Shown: positions 56,301 through 64,000 of the stretch, piece after piece
How positions within the stretch are numbered: the first letter of the stretch is position 1
Layout: every line of letters starts with the position of its first letter
Source: Chrysoperla carnea
Lineage: Eukaryota; Arthropoda; Insecta; Neuroptera; Chrysopidae
Length of the DNA: 64,000 bases
Direction of reading: 5' to 3'
NCBI RefSeq assembly: GCF_905475395.1
Contig: NC_058339.1
Span: forward strand, 80,442,520-80,506,519
Program-made: the position numbers and the translations under genes
The notes under the pieces: generated by a model
What the model was told of the DNA's origin: nothing
The model's input: only the letters and a program-made list of their open reading frames with translations
The model's database searches: none

Positions 56301-59300
56301 CTATTAAGTTTAGAATAATTTAGAATACAACTTTCATTCAAATGGAAAGTTTTAAAACAATTAAACAAAATCTTAGGTAGCTTACAGACCTTAAATTTTT
56401 TAAATATTAAAATTTTAAAAAGTTTAGAACTTTTTTTACTACAATTTTTCTGACATTAAAGTAATAGTTTTTTTTGATATTCATTTTATTGAATTTTGGG
56501 TTGTGATAGAATTGAAATGAAACTTGATTTTTAAACTACTTTTGGTATTTGAAAGACTGGTTTATATATTTATTTGAATATAATCGTATGATTTTCATAT
56601 AAAATTCGTTCAAAAAGATATTTTTATAAAAATTGTTTGCATTTAATAAAGTGAGATGAATAAATTAATTTTGATATAATGGAATAAAACTATTTCTTTT
56701 CTTTAATATTATAAAATTCATAACTTAAATATAATATTAAATATATATAATATAATAAAAATGGTATTATAAATGAATTTGTAACAATAATCCACCCCAA
56801 AAAACATACTTAATATTCTTAATAATTATTATTGTTTTGTATAAAAGTAATACCTATTGTATTATATGTTCATTCATATTTGAAAATGTTTAGAAAACTT
56901 TTTTATTTAAAATGTTAAATTATTTTTAATATACAAGTTCTTATTATAATGTCAAGTTTAAAGCATTAACTTTTATCAATTTTCTTAGAGATTACATCTT
57001 AGAGAATCAAACCGCGAAGTCGTCGAATCGACCCTGTGGTATGAAGGAGTTTTTCGAGTTTTCCTGGCTGATATAAAAAGAGTAGCCTAAATTTCATGCG
57101 GTAAATTCAAAAATACTGCATCATGTACTATTTTTTTTTTGCCCAAGAACAAAATATATTTTCCTTTTCAGTTTTCTCACAATTGAATCCGTTCTAACTA
57201 TAAAACAATATCAACCCGTGATAACGGCTAAATAATCGACTCGGCTCGCTGAAATTTAAACTTCTTTTAATCATTTATAATATTTTTTGTATGCACGCGT
57301 TAATAATTTCAATTTACAAATTATGAAATTTTAATTATTCTTACTATAATTATTTAAATAAATAAAAGAAAACACAGTTATTCCAAAGTTTTCAGTTTTC
57401 ACTTCCGTTTCACAGTCCAGATGATTGACTTTTTTTTTTGAACAAACATACATACAGAAAATAAGTCTTTTGTAGCATGTCTTCTTCACCGGAAGAATTG
57501 TTAACATAATTTGAATGGTGTGAATCAAGCATCAAAAATAATAATTCTATGACTCTGGCAGAGGGTTTTGTTTTGTTCCACATTCAAACTAGGGATAGAT
57601 GGCATATAGTACATGATGATTGTTGAAGGCTCTTTCACTGTTGTTATATATACTTTTTTTTTGTTAAAATGCAATGGACTAACTCAACTCACAACATTGG
57701 TACATAAGTAGACGGACTTGTTACACATTAAAATTATATAAAACAGTATACTCGAGAAGGTTGTATTATTTCCTCGAGTCCGCTCTCCAAAACAATACAC
57801 ACAATCAACGTCATGCCCATTACGTCATTATGTGTGTGACGTAACCCATACCCAAGTGTAAGTGTTGAGTGCACTCCATTTATACAACAGTTATTAAAAT
57901 GTAAAAATACTTCACTGATACTTCAAATATTATATTTTGTTATGGTATAATATGTTCAAAGAAAATATACAAAAGTTGGCGATAACGTTTTAGAGAGTTT
58001 ATTTTAACATGACTGAATTTAGGATATTTTTTCTTTATTGAACTCCGATAAGAATGAAGAACGTCCTTCATTTGTGTTCTACCCGACAAATTAAATTTAC
58101 ATTCTAGGATTGTAAAGCTAAACTATCGAAAATCTTTTACAAAACTCGCTAGTTGAAACTACCTAACCATTTTCTATCTTTTATAGTAAAATTTGCGCCC
58201 ACACGGGAAAACAATGATATTTACAGAAAATGTTTCAAATAAAAGTTGTTTATTTTTTTATTAAGGAACATTTTTTATATTTAAACTTTTGTTCTATCTC
58301 TTACGGCTTACAAGACAAGGGTCCCAGGGATCGAAGACTAAATTTACCTATGTTGCTCATTTACTAATTAAGTGATTCATAGACTAATTAGGTGATTTGA
58401 TGAACACTTATACCAAAATTTTGATCGTATCATCAATATTTCTAAGCGTTACAAACTTGGAACTAAATTAAGTATACCATGATAAATGTTTCATATATAT
58501 AAGGAATAATCAGCAACTTTTTTCAGGAATAGGTACTAGTCAATTTGGATTGTTGACTTCCATTTGTCATGAATCATTCTGTATCATTTGTACATAAAAA
58601 ACTTGGTTACCATTGGACAATTATTTGTATTATATTATGGAGAGTATTTATGTTGAATATTACAATTTTATAATTCGTAAAACCTTTCAATTCAGCAGTC
58701 TCTTCAAGGCAGCGGTTATTAAATTTTACATGTCTTTTGTGTCTTGATACAAATACAGTTAATTTAATCTATAAAAACTATAATCTTAAATAATCTGTCT
58801 TTAAAAAAATAGAAATTTGATTCGATAGAACTAAAAAAAAAAGTATTTTAATAAAAAATACTTTTTAAGGAGGATTCCTCACCAGTAATAGAAAAAAATA
58901 AATTAGTAGAAAATGATCCAAATTTTTAGTATGTTGTAGTTAACGATACATATTATTAAATAAAAAAAAATTGGGTATCTTATCGATCAATTAAGAGAGT
59001 AATTAATTAATTAAAAATACACTAAATAACAATCATCCTCATATCATGCTATGTTATTTTCTGTATTGGCAGGAATATATTGATATTAATGAACACTATT
59101 TGTATTGAAATGAGGTTATATTTGTAAGAATGCAGATAGGCTAAAGACTGATTGTCAATGTTGCTTTATTTTTGAATAAATTAAAGACAAAATTTCTTAA
59201 AATACAATTTTTTAAAGCATATCATTGCATATTGTTTTATAAATTATACTCAACATTAATCATATTTATGGGTATAACGCTTAAATTTTGAAGAGATAAA

Positions 59301-59658
59301 ATTTCAAAAACATTAAATGATGTAACTTGAATCTAACTAATGGGCAGTACTCTTTACTGAGCAGTACAAAAGTAGAGCTCAAATATGAAGTCCCGAAGGA
59401 GAGCTAGTACTGTAATACAATAAAAAGGTATAAAGAAAATACAAACCTGATGATGAAGGAATGGCAGCATGTGGTGACATGAATGATGTTAATTTTGCAC
59501 TGTGATGATATGAACTCATAAATAGATCACTTTGATATTTGTACCCTGTTGGATCACTGGATGCTGGTTGTGTGGCAGCAGCTAATCCTTGAAAGTCGAA
59601 TTTATACGCATACCGTTTACCATGTACTTTTGTCATTATGTTTTTGTCATAATAATAC
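53176..59658 (-). CDS. Ets65A-like: ERG/FLI-type ETS transcription factor (3' part; Ets65A-like)
   Basis: The last two coding exons, complement(59447..59658) and (53176..53333), are separated by a 6.1-kb intron and joined in phase (1 nt + 2 nt). Exon 1 begins inside the ETS DNA-binding domain with [20 protein letters not shown], including the tyrosines that follow recognition helix 3, and passes through [11 protein letters not shown]. The conserved ERG/FLI C-terminal region follows ([21 protein letters not shown]; then [16 protein letters not shown]), ending SSYPHYA, where vertebrate ERG ends HLGTYY. Drosophila has two ERG-subgroup genes (Ets65A, Ets21C); the intact C-terminal region favours Ets65A. 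The exon encoding the first half of the ETS domain was not found up to 64 kb and must lie outside. The TGA stop is followed by a long open extension (separate entry). Confidence 0.9.
56135..56300. other. Unexplained GC-richer island in the ETS intron
   Basis: About 165 bp near 50% G+C within DNA of about 20-25% G+C. On the plus strand it reads [20 protein letters not shown], then [19 protein letters not shown] and a stop. The open frame starts 8 codons earlier without an ATG. It also holds two small stems, GCCCGAAGTTGGGC and CGCTAAAAAAGCG. It may be an exon of another gene, a structured RNA or a transposon fragment. I recognise none of these. Confidence 0.25.
58185..58510 (+). repeat. Dispersed repeat family A, internally deleted copy
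   Basis: CACACGGGAAAACAATGATA, CTTTTGTTCTATCTCTTACG and GCGTTACAAACTTGGAACTA are present in family order. The section with the GACGGACGGACGG motif is missing. Confidence 0.65.
59447..59658 (-). CDS. Ets65A-like: ETS factor penultimate exon (second half of ETS domain)
   Basis: The acceptor TTTTTTTTACAG precedes the last base of an arginine codon, then [16 protein letters not shown]. The exon ends AAIPSSS plus one base at a GGTTTGT donor. The boundary falls within the domain at the junction after LSRALR, as is common in ERG-family genes. Confidence 0.92.
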
Positions 59659-60119
59659 CTGTAAAAAAAACATAAAAATTTGTAATAATTGTAATATTTA
59701 TTTAAAAAAAAGTATTAAAAAATATAAAAATTATTCAAAGGTTTTCCAAAGGTTCACAAAACCAAAGTTTTTTAGGGATTTTTCTATGTTTACTTCTAAG
59801 AGGATATGACCTTTATAGATCGGATCAATAATTTTTTGAATGATTAAATTATTATTCATATTAATTATTAATTAGTATTTATTAATTCTATTTTTACCTA
59901 CTAGAATTCAGAAATTCAAATTCAAAAATTTAAAATTTTTTTTGTTTTTTTCAAACAGTCTTATCATATTTTTGTAAATAATAGACTAACGGAGAATAGA
60001 ATCGAACGATAACTTATAAAAATCTATCTCAGTTTACTAAAAACTGTTGATATCAGGTTCTCCAACAGCTTTCATACTCGAACAGGACTCTAAATTTGGC
60101 AATTGGCTGGGGCAATTTT

Positions 60120-60640
60120 CGATAATAGGCTTGATTTTTTTTTTTTGTATAAAGTTGGAATAAGTCTATATCAATTCTGAAAATTTTAGGAAGGGTTGCC
60201 CGATTATTTAAATAAATGAAAGACTTCAAAAGTAGGCATATTTAACATTGGTCTTATGGGGAAACGATAGATGGATGATATGTTTTCATAGATTTCTCAC
60301 CAACTTCAAAAGTAGTTGGCGGAAATTAATTTTAATTAATAAATTATTGAAAACAAAAAAAACCCGTTGTGCCCCACTAATAAGGGATGGTATGAGTACG
60401 ATAGTTAATTTTTTTTTTCAATTTTGATGGTGAATTATTTTATAACATGACAATATAAGACGAAAAGTAAGAATATAATTTTTTGATACCTGGAGTAATT
60501 TTCAAAATATCGAAAATTGAAAATTTTGTTAAATTTTTTAGCTCTTCGATTTATTCATATTTTTTGTCTACATTCATGAAGTTATAACTTTATCATCAAA
60601 GTTGAAAGCAAGGTACAAAAAATTTCAATCACAAGTTAAA
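60120..60640 (+). repeat. Dispersed repeat family B, copy 3
   Basis: AAGTTGGAATAAGTCTATAT, GATTATTTAAATAAATGAAA and TTCAAAAGTAGGCATATTTA match the copy at 11.33 kb in order. The terminal TTAAGGATGTACG sequence is missing, so the copy is truncated. Confidence 0.65.
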
Positions 60641-60974
60641 TAAATTATTTAAGTTGATTTAACATAACTAGAAAGTAGTATATTGAATTTATGTACTTAT
60701 TTAATTACTAAAACTAAAAAATGATCATCTTTTTACTAGGTCCGTTGACATTTTTCGTTAATCAAAGAGCTTTAATCTATCCCGTACATAGCGTGGATTT
60801 ATAAATATATAAATATATATACCAAATTGTATATGGAAGTTCATTAAAACAACATAATATACCAATTTCCCAAACAAATAAACCATATAGACATGTATTT
60901 TTTTTTTGTTATGTGTCCGCATTCAATACAGTAAAACTACGTTATATACATATATATATCTGGTACATATTTTA

Positions 60975-61301
60975 TTAATACGTTATGTAGCAGCCATACA
61001 TAACGTAGAGAGCTAAAAAAATAAAATAACAAAGAGGAAACAACACATATAGAATAAATAATAATAACAATATATAAAACTCAATTGGCTTTATACAGCT
61101 ATTCGGTATAATAATTGCAATATCAAATTGAATTTTTGTGTGTGTGATGATGGAAAACGAACGAATTGAAAACGAATTGAATTGAACCACCGAAATACAA
61201 TTGTATTCGATGTTATACAAAGTGTACCAAGAGAAACGTATCAAATATAAAATGCATTTGACTATATGAACGGTAATAGTATTCGTTGTGTGCGTAGTCA
61301 T
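60975..61301 (-). CDS. Doubtful 108-codon ORF in the ETS gene's upstream intron
   Basis: The frame starts MTTHTTNTITVHIVK and ends in a hydrophobic stretch (PIEFYILLLLFILYVLFPLC) that would be a membrane segment. It stays open about 35 codons upstream of the ATG (TASFNAKTFTGSAAIDFIVP). No family is recognised, and the hydrophobic run may just reflect AT-rich codons. It is listed because it is one of the longest frames here not explained by a repeat. Confidence 0.15.
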   Translation of the reverse strand: MTTHTTNTITVHIVKCILYLIRFSWYTLYNIEYNCISVVQFNSFSIRSFSIITHTKIQFDIAIIIPNSCIKPIEFYILLLLFILYVLFPLCYFIFLALYVMYGCYITY

Positions 61302-62492
61302 GGTAGGGACAATAAAATCGATGGCAGCGCTTCCAGTGAAAGTTTTGGCGTTAAAGGAGGCTGTTATGACTAATTTGCAATTCTTTACATGGTAATATTA
61401 TAGAAAATACGAAATTAAAATTATTGAAAGACACCAATTAATTAAACTTAATGCATTAAAAATTGTGAAAACAAGAAATCAAATGGCAAAAATATTATTT
61501 TTCAAATGTAAATTATCATAATTATTTATTTAAAGTTAGACAATAATTTTAAATTTTCAATGTAAGTCATAAATGCAATCCATACAATTATATATGCATC
61601 CATAGAATTCTATAATTAAAGTATTGTATCGTTACCATGGAAATGCCTCCAAAAACACTCACGCTCGGTGTAAAAAGCCTCGTAGTCAAATAATGTTTTA
61701 TTTTTAAGTCTAACTATTTCTCATAATAAATATTGTGTACCAAATGCTGTGTTAATATAGATATCTCTCTTCAACTACCAGTACTCTAACTACAGACGTT
61801 TCTGTTCAACAATAAAATTGATTAATTTTGCGTTATTATATCTCAATAATGGAACGGCCAATAATTTTGGGTTTTTTTTTCGGTCAAAAACTCAGAACAA
61901 ATACATAAATGTTTAGTCGGTTTTTGAAAATATCTGAAGGTTTAGTTTTTTCTTCTAGATTTAAAAAACTTGTTAATACCACACCCTCTCCTATGCTCTC
62001 CATGTTACTGATCCGAACTTTAATCAAATTCATCTCGAGTTAGAGACGGCCAATCGACTTCAAATTTTTATGGTAATTGTATTATAATATCCTTAATAAG
62101 TATAAAAACATTTAGAATTTTCTGACACTATTCCCATCTCAAGGCAGCAGCCTTAAACACTGGAAATGTGCGTTGTGTACGAGTTACAAAGTTTGTTATA
62201 AATTTATATTTCTTTCTTGTATTTCAGCGAACAGTACTATGTTAGATACGAGCTTATGATCTAAGTGCGCTTCACCTCACGACAGCCACTCTAACGTATC
62301 CTAAACGATTCTTTATGATACTAGTTCACTAATTAATTTTATTTTCATCCATGTGGAATATAATAATTATTTCGACAGATCTGTATCTTCTGATTCATTC
62401 TGTACATGTATGTAGTTTTGTGTTATTTTGTTGTTTTTTTTATTCAATTATCTTCTCTATAACATAAAACTAACAACCATTTAGTTATTTAG

Positions 62493-62636
62493 TATTTCCA
62501 AATTGATCATCGTTAACTGTTCTGTTATCATTATTATTAACGGTATTACGTTCAAATTCCAGCCAATTTAAAACTATAGGTCTTTCACAAATACCAGCAA
62601 CATTTTGTTGCACTAGCGGTGTAATTAATATAAACC
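62493..62636 (-). CDS. Candidate terminal coding exon of an unrecognised minus-strand gene
   Basis: A pyrimidine-rich acceptor (TCTACTTCTCTTAAG) precedes a frame reading FILITPLVQQNVAGICERP, then IVLNWLEFERNTVNNNDN and TVNDDQFGNTK, then TAA. Its amino-acid make-up is protein-like and it ends neatly in a polar tail. I cannot name the family and found no upstream exon. It would be nested in the ETS gene's intron or be an alternative end. Chance cannot be excluded. Confidence 0.25.
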
Positions 62637-63016
62637 TTAAGAGAAGTAGATGAAATCAAATACATTTTATCTTTCAAATGTTTCAAACAAGTCATGGTTT
62701 AGACAAAAATTGATTGCTTCATCCTAAAACTATAGCAACCATAGCAGGTTATGTACTTAGCAAGATCACGTTACCGAAATATTCTTCAGATTTTTTAAAT
62801 AATATTTCTTTGAATTACTTTTAGGCTATTCATGAAACATATAAACACACATAAACTTCGTTTCCAATAATTTGTACAGCTTCATTGCGGCATGTTTACG
62901 AAAAAAATCTAGAAATATTTAGGTAAATGAAATTATCAGCGGAAAGGTGGTAAAGCACATATATGGTATCGCAATGGGCTCTATAGCCTAAGTGTGTCCT
63001 TTGTGGACAGCCAATA

Positions 63017-63033
63017 TAACCTAACCTAACCTA
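63017..63033. repeat. Short interstitial telomere-like run (TTAGG type)
   Basis: AACCTAACCTAACCTAGG contains about three CCTAA units, the complement of the insect telomere repeat TTAGG. It is too short to be more than a trace. Confidence 0.5.
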
Positions 63034-64000
63034 GGTATTTATGAAAAGACTGTACACATAACACAAGCATAAAGCACAGTTGATATTTTGTAGACTTTAG
63101 ACTCTGCATTGCAACCTGATTTAAAACTTTTTAAAGATATGTAATATAATAAAAATTTGCTTAAAACTTGTATATATGAAACATTCGGTTTTTAACACTT
63201 ATTTTTTCAAAAATACTTTAATTATGAAAATATCAATCATTAATGAAGCAAGAATTCCTTGGGAAACTAATGACTTTAGTAACCTGCAACATATATGCCA
63301 ACTTCAAAGTCAATCCGGTGAAAGGAATGTTTTTGTCACTTAAACAATGACAAATGGTAAAAAATATATGATGATAATCAATTGTATTTGTATAAAAATA
63401 CAACTAGAATTAACACAATTATACCAGAAAACTATGGATATATATTTTTGGTACAAATATTGTAAAGTGGTATGAGATGTTTCATAAATCAAAATTTGAT
63501 GTGGAATGAATATTAATGAAACTGTTATTTTTTTTGTATATAGGTAGCTACTAAAATGAAATATTAGTTCATTCGTAACAATAATTATAACGAATTTTGA
63601 AAATAAAATAACTTCCTTTATTTCACTACATCATTTTTAGATAGGGATATATTTATAGCTTCATTCGTTTGTTTTTATAATAGTCCAAGAGTCGAACGCT
63701 TGAAAACGAATCGATTAAATGATTTCTCACATTGACATTTTCCTTGATGAAGTAATCTGTGACCTAGCTGTAATAGATTTAAGCTTTTTTCATCTGTTTT
63801 TGATATTGGATTCGAAATTTATGGAAAACTTCATCTCGTATGAACGCTTTTCGTGAGAGTTAAAAACGTGATGTGAGTTATTTGTCACTGTCACTTTATA
63901 CCACCTACATGTTAAAATAACCGGCGATCTGATTAGAGAGAGGAGTATCTGTTAAGTAGCGTTTTATGGTGCGAAAATTTATTATAGATACATCTCATCA

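Larger units (their letters stand above)
53340..59440. other. Last intron of the ETS gene
   Basis: 6.1 kb. It contains diverged relatives of the 307-bp satellite (53.5-54.2 kb), a GC-richer island at 56.13-56.30 kb, a CRE-like TGACGTAA near 57838, and a family A repeat at 58.19-58.51 kb. No exon that fits the ETS frame is needed or seen. Confidence 0.6.

Noticed and set aside
63225-63344. Plus ORF MKISIINEARIPWETNDFSN...
   Set aside because: Only 39 codons with no homology I recognise; a chance frame is as likely.
59659-64000. First half of the ETS domain
   Set aside because: I looked on the minus strand for the LWQFLLELL, WGERKxKPNMNYDKLSRALR-type coding sequence and did not find it; the exon must lie beyond the right edge.

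Overview
The window is AT-rich (roughly 70-75% A+T by eye) animal nuclear DNA, most likely from an insect. Genes have GT-AG introns from about 60 bp to more than 16 kb. Their best matches are metazoan: an RSPRY1 ubiquitin ligase, PP4 regulatory subunit 1, RCC1L and an ERG/FLI-type ETS factor. A short TTAGG-type run lies near 63.02 kb, and the intergenic DNA is crowded with the small TIR elements, foldback elements and DUF4817-type mariner remnants common in insects. I cannot fix the order or species.

Layout. (1) 1-18.1 kb, minus strand: the 5' end of PPP4R1. A 7-nt first coding exon and a 33-nt second exon lie at 18.0 kb and a third exon at 1.6-1.8 kb; the gene then runs off the left edge. 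The 16.2-kb intron between exons 2 and 3 holds a five-copy ~307-bp satellite and several transposon relics. (2) 18.1-26.1 kb: intergenic, with a hAT-like MITE and a cluster of foldback/TTAA elements. (3) 26.2-33.3 kb, minus: complete seven-exon RSPRY1, with a decayed mariner transposase in one intron. (4) 34.1-34.9 kb: a palindromic 16-bp tandem repeat. (5) 35.8-37.2 kb, plus: an intronless 13-finger C2H2 gene, followed immediately by a 615-bp higher-order tandem repeat (37.2-38.9 kb). (6) 40.3-41.7 kb, minus: single-exon RCC1L. (7) 41.7-53 kb: intergenic, with three long inverted-repeat elements. (8) 53.0-64 kb, minus: the last two coding exons of an ERG/FLI-type ETS factor; the rest of the gene lies beyond the right edge.

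The genes do not form a pathway: signalling phosphatase scaffold, ubiquitin ligase, zinc-finger DNA-binding protein, mitochondrial exchange factor and ETS transcription factor. The most unusual item is at the ETS 3' end. After the family-typical C-terminus and a TGA-C stop, the same frame stays open for 40 more codons of coding-like, GC-richer sequence ending in TAA. This is a candidate stop-codon readthrough extension.

Exon limits were derived by hand from splice consensus, reading-frame continuity and remembered family sequences; no alignment or transcript data were available.
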